Source of the DNA: Marinobacterium aestuarii
GTDB lineage: Bacteria > Pseudomonadota > Gammaproteobacteria > Pseudomonadales > Balneatricaceae
Direction: 5' to 3'
Assembly (NCBI RefSeq): GCF_001651805.1
Contig: NZ_CP015839.1
Coordinates: forward strand, 3,100,001 to 3,164,000
DNA: 64,000 nucleotides
Positions within the stretch are counted from its first letter, which is position 1, and each line of letters starts with the position of its first letter. This document shows, in pieces, positions 25,975 to 34,372 of this stretch. The translations under genes were made by a program, and so were the position numbers. The notes beneath the pieces were generated by a model. The model saw nothing but the letters and a program-made list of their open reading frames with translations, had not been told where the DNA came from and did no database searches.

Positions 25975-26313
25975 ATGGTCAGATATTCCAAACAGAAGGC
26001 GCCCTCCCCCGAAACCCAGGACGAAGCCCAGAAGATTGCCCGCGCCACCCAGCAACCGGGGCAGACCAAAGAACAGACGAGGCTGATCGCCAAGGGCATT
26101 CAGCGCGGTATCGATGAGTACAAGAAGCAGCACAAGGCCAAATCGCGGGAACTGAACAAGCGGGTCAAGCAGGTAAAGGCCCAGGGCCAGACAGCAGACG
26201 CCGAGGAACAACCGCAAGAGACCGAATCCCCCGGGCGCCCCGCGCTGCTGCCCTGGATACTGCTGGTGCTGTCCTGGGTGCTGTTTGCGGGTTTTGTGAT
26301 GCTCAAGCCCTGA
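25975..26313 (+). CDS. DUF2956 family protein
   Basis: 112 residues. The N-terminal two thirds is highly charged (QDEAQKIARATQQPGQTKEQ, then KGIQRGIDEYKKQHKAKSRE), probably helical, and the C-terminus is one membrane helix (PWILLVLSWVLFAGFVML). This arrangement and the KIARATQxPGQTKEQTxLIAxGI pattern match what I recall of DUF2956, a gammaproteobacterial family of unknown function. The ORF is convergent with cobQ and only 28 bp from its stop. Confidence 0.75.
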   Translation: MVRYSKQKAPSPETQDEAQKIARATQQPGQTKEQTRLIAKGIQRGIDEYKKQHKAKSRELNKRVKQVKAQGQTADAEEQPQETESPGRPALLPWILLVLSWVLFAGFVMLKP

Positions 26314-26341
26314 CGTCCAAGCAGCAACTTTATAGATCGAG

Positions 26342-27817
26342 CTAGAGCCCCAGCAACCGATCTACCGCGTTCAGATCCAGATGCGCTTCCAGGCAGTCCG
26401 CCAGGCGGTCGATGCCGGCCTCGCGCAGTGCCTGATAGTCGGGGCTTGCCGCCTCGCTAAAGCCCGCCCAGGCCAGCAGCGCATCGGTGGCACCGGCCTG
26501 GTCAAACAGACCATGCAGGTAGGTGCCAAGAATCTGATTATCCAGACTCAAAGCGCCTTCATCCCGGCCCTCGATCTGCAGCGCCGGGCGCTGCAGGCCC
26601 GGCCCCCAAGTAACGCCCAGGTGGATCTCGTATCCCGAAACGACAGCACCGTTGAGCGCCAGGGTGCCGGTGACGTTACGCAGCTGTTTGTGGGCCTCAA
26701 GTGTTGTTTCCAGTTCCAGCAAGCCCAGGCCTGCGCTGCTGCCGGGCGCGCCTTCGATCCCCAGCGGGTCATGCACCTGCCGGCCCAGCATCTGGTAGCC
26801 ACCACAGATGCCGATCAGCTTGCCGCCGTAGCGCAGATGACGCTGAATCCGTGCCTCCCAGCCCTGGGCGCGCAACCAGTGCAGGTCGCTGCGCACGGAC
26901 TTGGAACCGGGCAGGATAATCAGGTCGGCGGGGCCCGGGGTTTCGCCGGGGCCGACAAACTCGAAATCGACCTGCGGGTGCAGGCGCAGCGCATCAAAGT
27001 CGGTGTGGTTGCTGATATGGGGCAGCACCGGTACCTGCACCCGCAGACAGGCCCCCTCGGGCCTGGCGTAATGATCCCGCGGCAGTGCATCTTCGGCTTC
27101 CAGGTGCAGGCCATGCAGATAGGGCAAAACCCCCAGCACCGGCTTGCCGGTGCGCGCTTCCAGCCAGTCGAGCCCCGACTGCAACAGCGCTATATCACCG
27201 CGAAAGCGATTGATCACAAAGCCCGCCACCCGCGCCTGCTCGGTTTCACTCAGCAGTTCCAGGGTACCCACCAGGTGGGCAAAGACGCCGCCACGATCGA
27301 TATCCGCGATCAGGATCACCGGGCAATCCACCGCCTCGGCAAAACCCATGTTGGCGATATCCCGGTCACGCAGATTGATCTCGGCGGGGGATCCCGCCCC
27401 CTCCACCACCACCGCGCGATACTGCTCACACAGGCGGTCGTGGGAATCGAGCACCGCCTGCATCGCCACCGTCTTGTAGTCGTGGTAGATACCGGCTTCC
27501 ATGTTGGCGATGGCGTGGCCGTGGATAATCACCTGGGCCCCGGTATCGGAATTGGGTTTGAGCAGCACCGGGTTCATGTCGGTATGGGGTGCCAGGTAAC
27601 AGGCCTGGGCCTGTACCGCCTGGGCCCGTCCAATCTCGCCACCATCCACCGTTACGGCACTGTTAAGCGCCATGTTCTGGGGCTTGAACGGCGCCACGGC
27701 GATACCCCGACGCGCCAGTACACGGCACAGGCCCGCGACCAAAGTGCTCTTGCCCGCATCGGAGGTAGTCCCCTGGATCATCAGGGTGTTGCTAATCATA
27801 GCTGTTGTGAGGCTCAT
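26342..27817 (-). CDS. cobQ: Cobyric acid synthase
   Basis: 491 residues. N-terminal dethiobiotin-synthetase-like P-loop domain: [23 protein letters not shown], then [18 protein letters not shown]-terminal glutamine amidotransferase (class I-like) domain: [28 protein letters not shown] with nucleophile Cys, and YLHGLFD with the catalytic His region. It amidates four side chains of adenosylcobyrinic acid a,c-diamide using glutamine and ATP. The ATG at 27817 overlaps the cobC stop and has AAGGAGAT upstream, supporting that start. Last gene of the riboswitch-led operon. Confidence 0.96.
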   Translation of the reverse strand: MSLTTAMISNTLMIQGTTSDAGKSTLVAGLCRVLARRGIAVAPFKPQNMALNSAVTVDGGEIGRAQAVQAQACYLAPHTDMNPVLLKPNSDTGAQVIIHGHAIANMEAGIYHDYKTVAMQAVLDSHDRLCEQYRAVVVEGAGSPAEINLRDRDIANMGFAEAVDCPVILIADIDRGGVFAHLVGTLELLSETEQARVAGFVINRFRGDIALLQSGLDWLEARTGKPVLGVLPYLHGLHLEAEDALPRDHYARPEGACLRVQVPVLPHISNHTDFDALRLHPQVDFEFVGPGETPGPADLIILPGSKSVRSDLHWLRAQGWEARIQRHLRYGGKLIGICGGYQMLGRQVHDPLGIEGAPGSSAGLGLLELETTLEAHKQLRNVTGTLALNGAVVSGYEIHLGVTWGPGLQRPALQIEGRDEGALSLDNQILGTYLHGLFDQAGATDALLAWAGFSEAASPDYQALREAGIDRLADCLEAHLDLNAVDRLLGL

Positions 27818-28797
27818 GCATGTATCTCCTTCAGGGCTGCATCCAGCCTGGCCCAGCCCGTTTCGTCCGGCGGCAGCCCAAAACGCAGGCTCGCGGGCAC
27901 ATCAAATTCCCGTGTCAAAATGGCCCGCTGCGCCAGCTCCGCATGCAGATGCGCAGCATCGGCGGCAGGAACCCACTGAAACAGGGCGCAGCCGCCAGCG
28001 GGCGTCAGATGATGGCGCTGCAACAGCGCGGCCAGGCGATTGCTCTGCTGCGCGAGCTGCAGGCGCATCGTCTCCTGCCAGACACGATCACCCAGGGCCT
28101 GGGTGGCCACCGCCCGAGCCGGGCCCGACAGCGCCCAGGGTCCGAGCAGTTCGCGCAACGGCTGCAGAATCTCGGGCTGTGCCAGTACAAAGCCGACGCG
28201 AATACCCGCCAGGCCAAAAAACTTGCCCACCGAGCGCAGCACTATAAGCCCCGGCAGCCCCACATAGGTTGCCAGGCTCGTCTCGGGTGTGGCATCGATA
28301 AAGGCTTCGTCCAGCACCAGCCAGCCGCCACGGGCCGCCAGTTGCTGCTGCCAGCCAAAAAGCTCATCGGCACTGAAGCGCTCGCCACAGGGATTGCCCG
28401 GATGAATCAGCACCAGCACATCAGACGCCGGCGGACTCTCTCGCAGCTCGCGGGCGGATACCGGCTGCACCTCATGGCCCGCCAGACACCAGGCCTGCTG
28501 ATGCTCCTGGTAGCCCGGCGACATCACCTGCACCCGACAGGGGGCGCGCAACCTCGGCAGCGCCTGAATGGCCGCCTGGGAACCGGCCACCGGTAACAGA
28601 CTATCGCAGCCATAATAGGCAGCCGCGGCCGCTTCCAGGCCATCATCATCTTCCGGCAGACGCGCCCAGCAGTGCGGATCCAGTGCCGGCACAGGCCAGG
28701 CATGGGGGTTCAGGCCCGTCGACAGATCCAGCCAGCGCTGCAGCGCGATCCCCTGCTGTACCGCCGCCCGGCGCAGCCGTCCACCGTGTTGCAGCAT
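27814..28797 (-). CDS. cobC: L-threonine-O-3-phosphate decarboxylase (CobC/CobD type)
   Basis: 327 residues, PLP-dependent aminotransferase fold I. Seen: [15 protein letters not shown] opening, [13 protein letters not shown] (NPxG substrate/PLP motif), [13 protein letters not shown] and [16 protein letters not shown], where the Lys after SVG is the PLP-binding residue. It makes (R)-1-amino-2-propanol phosphate, the linker of the nucleotide loop; also annotated as CobC in pseudomonads. It overlaps cobQ by 4 bp and follows cbiB by 15 bp. Confidence 0.92.
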   Translation of the reverse strand: MLQHGGRLRRAAVQQGIALQRWLDLSTGLNPHAWPVPALDPHCWARLPEDDDGLEAAAAAYYGCDSLLPVAGSQAAIQALPRLRAPCRVQVMSPGYQEHQQAWCLAGHEVQPVSARELRESPPASDVLVLIHPGNPCGERFSADELFGWQQQLAARGGWLVLDEAFIDATPETSLATYVGLPGLIVLRSVGKFFGLAGIRVGFVLAQPEILQPLRELLGPWALSGPARAVATQALGDRVWQETMRLQLAQQSNRLAALLQRHHLTPAGGCALFQWVPAADAAHLHAELAQRAILTREFDVPASLRFGLPPDETGWARLDAALKEIHA

Positions 28798-28812
28798 CTT
28801 TAAGCTCCATTA

Positions 28813-29787
28813 TCAGGTTTCAATCAACAGTCCTAAGGCCAGCAGCACCAGAAGCCAGAGCCCGACACTGTGGCGCACCAGCCGCAAGGCCCGGGGGATG
28901 TCTTCAGGCACGGGCTCTGCCCCCTGCCCGAGCCAGGGCTTTTGCAGCCACTGGCCACGGTAGCGTGCCGGCCCGCCAAGACGAATGCCCAAAGCGCCGG
29001 CACCTGCGGCCATTACCGGGCCGCCGTTGGGGCTATCACAAGCCCCCGCCTGGGTGCGCCAGCAGCGCAACGCAATGCCGGTCTGGCCCAACAGCGCATA
29101 ACTCAGCGCCGTCAGGCGGGCCGGCAGCCAGTTCAGGACATCGTCGATACGGGCACTGGCCCGGCCAAAATACAGGTAGCGCGGCGACCGGTAACCCCAG
29201 CTGGCATCCAGCGTATTGGCCAGGCGAAACAGCACCACACCGGGCAGGCCCGCCAGGGCAAACCAGAACAGGGCACCGAATACGGCATCGTTGCCATTTT
29301 CCAGAATTGACTCAATAGTTGATTTTTCAATATCCAGTGTTGCGGCGTCTCGACTGACTATTTGTGCTGCATAGTCCCGGGCTGTCGCTTCTTCGCCCTG
29401 TTGCAAGGCTCTGAACACCGGTTGTGCATGATCGTGCAAACTGCGATGTCCCAGCGCCCAGTACAGTCCCAGCACTGCGGTCAGCTCCGCCAGCAGCGGT
29501 ACGCCGGACAGCCACCAGGCCAGCACAATCCAGGGCACCAGCAACAGCAACCAGGCCGCAGCACCACTGCAAATCTGGGCCCTGCTGCCCTGCCCCCAGC
29601 GACCCTGAAATACCTGCTCAAGCCGGGCAGCAAGGCGCCCGAAGGCCACCAGCGGATGCCAGCGCAGCGGCGGCTCGCCCAGAACCCAGTCCAGCACAAC
29701 CGCCGCCAGCATGATCAAGGCCGTCGTGAGCAGATCGCCCGAATGCCAGCCATCGCCCGTAAACAGGCCCTGCATTTGGCTCTGCAT
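28813..29787 (-). CDS. cbiB: Adenosylcobinamide-phosphate synthase (CbiB/CobD)
   Basis: 324 residues from an ATG at 29787 that overlaps the bluB stop (TAATG). Membrane protein; motifs VVLDWVLGEPPLRWHPLVAFG, RDAATLDIEKSTIESILENG and DAVFGALFWFALAGLPGVVLFR are diagnostic for CbiB. It attaches the aminopropanol phosphate made by CobC to adenosylcobyric acid. A longer reading from 29826 is possible but would overlap bluB by 40 bp without benefit. Confidence 0.95.
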   Translation of the reverse strand: MQSQMQGLFTGDGWHSGDLLTTALIMLAAVVLDWVLGEPPLRWHPLVAFGRLAARLEQVFQGRWGQGSRAQICSGAAAWLLLLVPWIVLAWWLSGVPLLAELTAVLGLYWALGHRSLHDHAQPVFRALQQGEEATARDYAAQIVSRDAATLDIEKSTIESILENGNDAVFGALFWFALAGLPGVVLFRLANTLDASWGYRSPRYLYFGRASARIDDVLNWLPARLTALSYALLGQTGIALRCWRTQAGACDSPNGGPVMAAGAGALGIRLGGPARYRGQWLQKPWLGQGAEPVPEDIPRALRLVRHSVGLWLLVLLALGLLIET

Positions 29788-30440
29788 TAGTCCCTGCCCC
29801 AGCCATCGGTGGACAGCAGATCGCACAGCGGTCGGGGTTCAGCCCAGCCGCTGTCCTGCAACATTGGCCTGGGATAAAAGGCATCAACCTGCCCCAGACA
29901 GAGCACGGCGACGGGCTGACTGCCCGCAGGCATGCCAAGCAAATCGGCCAGGGCAACAGGATCGAACAGCGACACCCAGCCCATGCCAAGGCCTTCGGCG
30001 CGGGCAGCCAGCCAGAGGTTCTGGATGGCACAGGATACCGAGGCCAGATCCATTTCCGGCAGGGTACGGCGGCCGAATACATGGGCTTCGCGCTGATCCG
30101 CCAGTGCCACCACCAGCAGCTCGCCGCATTCGCGCACGCCTTCCACCTTGAGGCGCATGAATTCCTCTTCCCGCTCCCCCAGCGCCCGGGCGGTATTGCA
30201 GCGCTCCTGCTCCACCAGCCCAGCAATAGCCGTGCGCAGCGTGGCATCGCAGATACGGATAAAGCGCCAGGGCTGCATCAGGCCCACACTGGGCGCGCAG
30301 TGCGCCGCCTCCAATAGGCGCGCCAGCACCTCGGCTGCCACAGCACCGGGTACAAAATGCCGCATGTCACGCCGCTCGCGAATGGCGCGATAAACCGCAT
30401 CGCGCTCGGCGTCGCTGAAGCGTTGATCGGGGCGGGTCAT
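29787..30440 (-). CDS. bluB: 5,6-dimethylbenzimidazole synthase
   Basis: 217 residues from the ATG at 30440. Nitroreductase fold typical of BluB: AVYRAIRERRDMRHFVPGAV, LLEAAHCAPSVGLMQPWRFI (the SVGxMQPW signature) and AEGLGMGWVSLFDP. BluB oxidatively fragments reduced FMN to make the lower ligand of B12, needing oxygen, so this strain can make the base aerobically. An earlier in-frame start (30536) would run into cobO, so the shorter form is used. Confidence 0.94.
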   Translation of the reverse strand: MTRPDQRFSDAERDAVYRAIRERRDMRHFVPGAVAAEVLARLLEAAHCAPSVGLMQPWRFIRICDATLRTAIAGLVEQERCNTARALGEREEEFMRLKVEGVRECGELLVVALADQREAHVFGRRTLPEMDLASVSCAIQNLWLAARAEGLGMGWVSLFDPVALADLLGMPAGSQPVAVLCLGQVDAFYPRPMLQDSGWAEPRPLCDLLSTDGWGRD

Positions 30441-30447
30441 GGCTATA

Positions 30448-31110
30448 TTAAAGTTCGATACCGTGCTGGGCTTTGATGCCGGCTCTAAAGGCGTGCTTGA
30501 CATCGCCCATCTCGGTGACCGTATCGGCGATTTCAATCAGCTCGGCCGGCGCACCCCGCCCGGTGATGATCAGGTTCTGGTGTGCAGGCCGTGCCTGGGC
30601 CGCCTCGATCACCGCCGCCAAGGGCACATAGCCATACTTGAGGGCAATATTGAGTTCATCCAGCACCACCATATGAATGTCCGGATCGGACATCAGGCTG
30701 CGGGCGATATCAAAGGCCGCCATGGCCGCCGCGACATCCCGCTCCCGATCCTGAGTTTCCCAGGTAAAGCCCTCGCCCATCACGTGGTAGCTCACGCCTT
30801 CAAGCTTGCGAAAGAACGCTTCTTCGCCGGTGCTGAAGGCGCCCTTGATAAACTGCACCACACCCACACGCTGACCGTGCCCCAGGGCCCGTGCCACCAT
30901 GCCAAAAGCCGAACTGCTCTTGCCCTTGCCATTGCCGGTCAGTACCACCACTATGCCGCGCACCGTATCGGCCCGGGCGATGGCGGCGTCCACCACACCC
31001 TTTTTGCGCTGCATGCGCTCTTGATGACGCTGTTCCTTCGCGGCCTGTTCAGAAGACTCAGCGGTCTGTCCAGCCACGTTTTCCGGCCCTGTGGATGTTG
31101 AATCGCTCAT
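30448..31110 (-). CDS. cobO: Cob(I)yrinic acid a,c-diamide adenosyltransferase
   Basis: 220 residues. BtuR/CobO family: the P-loop GNGKGKSSSAFGMVARALGH at about residues 59-78, VGVVQFIKGAFSTGEE, and MVVLDELNIALKYG. It transfers the adenosyl group from ATP to the corrinoid cobalt. The first 40 residues are charged and disordered-looking. Stop is 7 bp before the bluB start; the start overlaps the stop of the upstream membrane-protein gene. Confidence 0.95.
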   Translation of the reverse strand: MSDSTSTGPENVAGQTAESSEQAAKEQRHQERMQRKKGVVDAAIARADTVRGIVVVLTGNGKGKSSSAFGMVARALGHGQRVGVVQFIKGAFSTGEEAFFRKLEGVSYHVMGEGFTWETQDRERDVAAAMAAFDIARSLMSDPDIHMVVLDELNIALKYGYVPLAAVIEAAQARPAHQNLIITGRGAPAELIEIADTVTEMGDVKHAFRAGIKAQHGIEL

Positions 31111-31688
31111 AAAATCTCCGTCTGATGACTATGACGCAGTTTTGCGGCCGACAACCAGGCGCCATGCAGCAGGGTCGTGAGGCCGATATAAAACGCCATG
31201 GATTGCAGGCTCAAAGGCCCGTAACGCAGCATGCGCTGGGCAAACTCTGCCAGAGTCGGGTCGGCGAAACGCCCCGAGAAGTAATAGTAGCTGCCGCTGG
31301 AAATCAGCTGGCACAGGGTGGAGGCCAGCAGCACGGACAGGATCAGCGGCACGAGCATCGACCACTGTGCCCGGTAGCGTTTCGCCAGCCACTGGCCCCC
31401 GAGCCAGAGCGCACCGTAGGCCGGCAGCAGCATCGGGTAGGATGCCGTGATACAGAGGTCCGCAGCCCCGGAGAGCCCGACCACCGACAGGTCAAGGGCT
31501 ACCGCCTCGGCCATCAGGCCGGCGAAGGCCCAGCGGGAACGCAGGTAAAAGCCGGCGATAAAAAACAGCGCCCAGGAGGCGCTGGGAAGATTATCCAGGC
31601 TGGCAAAATGATGACCGCGGGAGGCGGCCATCAGCAGTGCCAGCCCCAGGCCCAGCACAAGCTGGGCACGGGAGCTGAGATTCAGCAT
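31107..31688 (-). CDS. BtuM-like membrane protein, predicted vitamin B12 importer
   Basis: 193 residues with six predicted helices. It lies between btuB and cobO (4-bp overlap with cobO), 14 bp after the btuB stop. Seen: ASRGHHFASLDNLPSASWAL and FFIAGFYLRSRWAFAGLMAE near the N-terminus, and ADLCITASYPMLLPAYGALW after helix 3, with Cys at residue 79. BtuM of Thiobacillus denitrificans, a stand-alone ECF S-component-like B12 transporter, has, as I recall, a decyanating Cys at position 80 in the same region and a similar size. No btuC, btuD or btuF is in the window, so this may be the inner-membrane step that pairs with BtuB. The family link is pattern-based. Confidence 0.65.
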   Translation of the reverse strand: MLNLSSRAQLVLGLGLALLMAASRGHHFASLDNLPSASWALFFIAGFYLRSRWAFAGLMAEAVALDLSVVGLSGAADLCITASYPMLLPAYGALWLGGQWLAKRYRAQWSMLVPLILSVLLASTLCQLISSGSYYYFSGRFADPTLAEFAQRMLRYGPLSLQSMAFYIGLTTLLHGAWLSAAKLRHSHQTEIL

Positions 31689-31702
31689 TTACGCGCTCCT
31701 GA

Positions 31703-33484
31703 TCAGGGCTGGTACGCCAGGGTAACGAACACTGTGCGGCCTTCCTCGTTGTAGGACGCCGCAGTTTCGTACTGGTCGTCAAACAGGTTGGCGACACGGG
31801 CCTGCACAGACCAGTCTTTGGCAACTGCATAGCGGGCACGCAGGTCCAGGGTGGTGAAACCGTCCATTTTTGTGCTGTTCGACAGATTGTCGTAGCGCGA
31901 GCCTTCCGTATGCAGGCTCGCCCCCAGCCCCAGGGCCCCGAACTGACGATCCAGATCCAGCTGCAGCGCCTCGCGGGGGCGACGCGGCAGATCATTGCCC
32001 GAATCGGTATCTTCGGGCTGCAGCAGGGTCAGATTGGCATTGAACCGCCAGTCGCCCAGGCTTTGGCTCAGCACGGTTTCAATACCGCGGATGCGGGCGT
32101 TTTGAATATTGGCCGGGCCAAAGATCGAGGAATCATAGGCGATCAGGTCGTCTATGCGCGTCTCGTAGACATTCAGGGACCAGCGACCGTTACCCACCGG
32201 GCCAGACAGGCCGACTTCCAGCGAGCGGGATTCTTCCGGCCCCAGGTTCGCATTGCCATAGCCCGGGTAGTACAGCTCGTTAAAGCTCGGCGCCTTGAAG
32301 GCCGTACCGTAACTGGCACTCAGGCGCAGGTCGTTGGCCAGCGCATAACCCCAAGCCAGGCTGCCGGTGTTGTAGCGGCCAAACTGCTCGTTGTCGTCAC
32401 TGCGCAGGCTGGCGATCAGGTCATGCTGACCCATCGCGGTCTGATACTGGGCAAAGGCGCCTTTGTTGTCCCGTTCGGTGACACTGAAGGCTTCGGTACT
32501 GCTGACGTCATCTTTCTGGTAATCCAGACCCAGAGTCAGCAGATCCGACACGCCCAGAGCAATATCGTTCTGCCAGGAGACGTTGTCGCGCACCGTGTCA
32601 AAGCGACTGCTGAAAACACCGTTCAGGAAGCTGTCGGTATCATCCCAGCTGCGACCCAGCTGCAGGCTGGACTGCCAGCTGTCGGTCAGGGCCGTGGACA
32701 GGCGCAGACCCAGTACCTGCTGGCTGGATTCACCGGAGTTCTGAAAACTGCCATCGAAATCGGCTTCGCCGTCGGCGCGCAGCCAATGCAGCTCCACCTC
32801 GGAGCTTTCACCAAACTCACGCCCAGCCCGCAGCGTTACTGCGCGGTTATCGTAACCGTCGCTATCGGTTTCACCGTCCTGCTTGACGTCAAAGCCATCG
32901 GTGCTCAGGGCGCTGATTCCCAAGTTAAACCAGCCATCGGCGTCACCGCCCGACAGGCTCGCATTGCTGCGCAACGTATTGTGGCTACCGGCGGTGACAC
33001 TGAAACGCGGCTTGATTTCACCGCTGCCCTTGCGGGTAAAGATCTGAATGACGCCGCCAATGGCTTCGGAGCCGTACAGGCTGGAACGAGGCCCACGCAC
33101 GATCTCGATGCGCTCGACCTGGGACAGCGGCAGATCCTGGAAGGAATAGGTGCCCAGCGTTGCCGACCCCACCTTGATGCCATCAATCAGTACCAGCACA
33201 TGGTCGGAATTGGTGCCGCGCAGAAACACGGAGGATGACTGGCCAAGACCGCCATTGTTGACCACCGACACCCCCGGCACAGTGCGCAGGATTTCCGGCA
33301 GCATCTGCGCCTGGCTGCGCTCGATATCCTCGCGGCTGATCACGGTGACCGAGGCCAGGGTCTCATCGGCGGTTTCGGCGGTACGGGTCGCGGTCACAAC
33401 AACCGGATTCAGGGTGCTGGCCTGGTCGGCCAGTACCACGGAGGAACTCAGCAGCAGGGCTGCCGGGAAAGCATAAGACTTCAT
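31703..33484 (-). CDS. btuB: TonB-dependent vitamin B12 receptor
   Basis: 593 residues, near the 594-614 of known BtuB. Signal peptide (MKSYAFPAALLLSSSVVLA), TonB box around NPVVVTATRTAE, plug domain (VSVVNNGGLGQSSSVFLRG, VLVLIDGIKVGSATLG, VERIEIVRGPRSSLYGSEAI) and a 22-strand-type barrel rich in aromatic/polar alternation. The first gene of the operon, preceded by a cobalamin riboswitch, which fixes its ligand as a corrinoid. It imports B12 across the outer membrane using TonB-ExbBD energy. Confidence 0.95.
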   Translation of the reverse strand: MKSYAFPAALLLSSSVVLADQASTLNPVVVTATRTAETADETLASVTVISREDIERSQAQMLPEILRTVPGVSVVNNGGLGQSSSVFLRGTNSDHVLVLIDGIKVGSATLGTYSFQDLPLSQVERIEIVRGPRSSLYGSEAIGGVIQIFTRKGSGEIKPRFSVTAGSHNTLRSNASLSGGDADGWFNLGISALSTDGFDVKQDGETDSDGYDNRAVTLRAGREFGESSEVELHWLRADGEADFDGSFQNSGESSQQVLGLRLSTALTDSWQSSLQLGRSWDDTDSFLNGVFSSRFDTVRDNVSWQNDIALGVSDLLTLGLDYQKDDVSSTEAFSVTERDNKGAFAQYQTAMGQHDLIASLRSDDNEQFGRYNTGSLAWGYALANDLRLSASYGTAFKAPSFNELYYPGYGNANLGPEESRSLEVGLSGPVGNGRWSLNVYETRIDDLIAYDSSIFGPANIQNARIRGIETVLSQSLGDWRFNANLTLLQPEDTDSGNDLPRRPREALQLDLDRQFGALGLGASLHTEGSRYDNLSNSTKMDGFTTLDLRARYAVAKDWSVQARVANLFDDQYETAASYNEEGRTVFVTLAYQP

Positions 33485-33629
33485 TTAACACAGATCCTTC
33501 CCGTGCTCACCCGCACGGCAATCAACAAAGAGAGAGGTAACACGGAAGGATAAAAACGAGGACGCGGCGCGCGGCAAAGGCCGGGCGCCTACGTGCCGCT
33601 GCAAAGCCCTCCGCGATGCCGACAAGTGC

Positions 33630-33880
33630 TTTTGGCCGGTCTCCGGACTCACGACAGAACGCAGTTGCATCCTGAAACAGCGCCTTCCCGTGTATGAACA
33701 CAGTGGCGTGTCGCTGTTGCGCACAGCCTTGAGGCACCAGGGCGCCAAAAAGGGTGTACGTCGTTTACCGTTGCGGGGGCAGTGCCGGCATTGCCGCGAA
33801 GGGGAAACCCCAACCTCAGGCGCACCGGCTTCCCGATTAAACCCAAGCGCAAAACCCTTGGGTACCAGAAGCAGGCCGCA
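33630..33880 (-). promoter_or_regulatory. Cobalamin (AdoCbl) riboswitch
   Basis: On the reverse strand, in order: GGGAAGCCGGTG (33832-33821), GGCACTGCCCCCGCAACGGTAA, the core (about 33787-33766), GCCACTGTGTTCATACACGGG (B12 box, about 33707-33687), then CGTGAGTCCGGAGACCGGCC (about 33649-33630). These are the four conserved blocks of the B12 riboswitch. It ends about 145 bp before btuB, leaving room for an expression platform. It should reduce expression of btuB and the following cob genes when adenosylcobalamin is plentiful. The boundaries are approximate. Confidence 0.95.
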
Positions 33881-33964
33881 TTGTAGGGAGCTACCCGGAT
33901 AATTACAAATGCCCCTTGCCACTTTCAAGTGGCTAGTGGCTGGAAGCTAGAAGCTAGAAGCTAC

Positions 33965-34372
33965 AGCATTTTAACGAAACACTTATCTGTCGATCGAGGT
34001 TACTTTGAGTGCTTCCTTACTTCGAGGTGGCCGGATATGGGTCGAGGCAAGATGAAAGGGCTCTAGTTGCCAACGAAACATCAGAGTGGCTCTTGTACCC
34101 CCTTATGAAGCCGGCGAGCACTGAGGGCATTCGGCGATCAGGCCCGAAGGGGCGCAACAGGGACTGATGCGCCTGCGATGAGGTACATGGATGTACCGTC
34201 AGCGCAGCCCGCAGAATGATCTCAGAGCGCAGCGAATAGGCTTCATCGGGGCGTGCTTTCTTTGGTTACTTTCTTTGCACGAGCAAAGAAAGTAACGCGC
34301 CAGCAAGGCGCAACATGCGCCATCAAACCGCTCCGATACCCCAGCCTGCGCAAGTCAGATGAATGTGCTCTA
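33965..34372 (+). repeat. Structured dispersed repeat, copy 3 (long form)
   Basis: Forward orientation. An extra module of about 100 bp (33965-34063) precedes the core. Core 34099-34251: outer stem CCCCTTATGAAGCC with GGCTTCATCGGGG; second stem CTGAGGGCATTCGGCG with CGCAGAATGATCTCAG; inner hairpins GCCC-GAAG-GGGC (34142-34153), GCGCAACAG-GGA-CTGATGCGC region (34152-34172), and GGTA-CATGGATG-TACC (34182-34197) on a CTGCG/CGCAG helix. External hairpins: a perfect 14-bp arm GTTACTTTCTTTGC (34265-34278) with GCAAAGAAAGTAAC (34283-34296), and GCGCC-AGCAA-GGCGC (34297-34311). The right end AGAGCACATT (reverse) overlaps the fadB stop codon. Confidence 0.9.

Noticed and set aside
26381-27979. 532-codon forward ORF
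   Set aside because: Antisense of cobQ, which has all family motifs on the other strand.
31910-33238. 442-codon forward ORF
   Set aside because: Antisense of btuB.
33640-33930. Small ORFs between btuB and 33930
   Set aside because: They lie within the conserved blocks of the cobalamin riboswitch.
34099-34251. Structured repeats as integron attC sites
   Set aside because: No GTTRRRY core sites or cassette-like gene alternation, and no integrase gene in the window.
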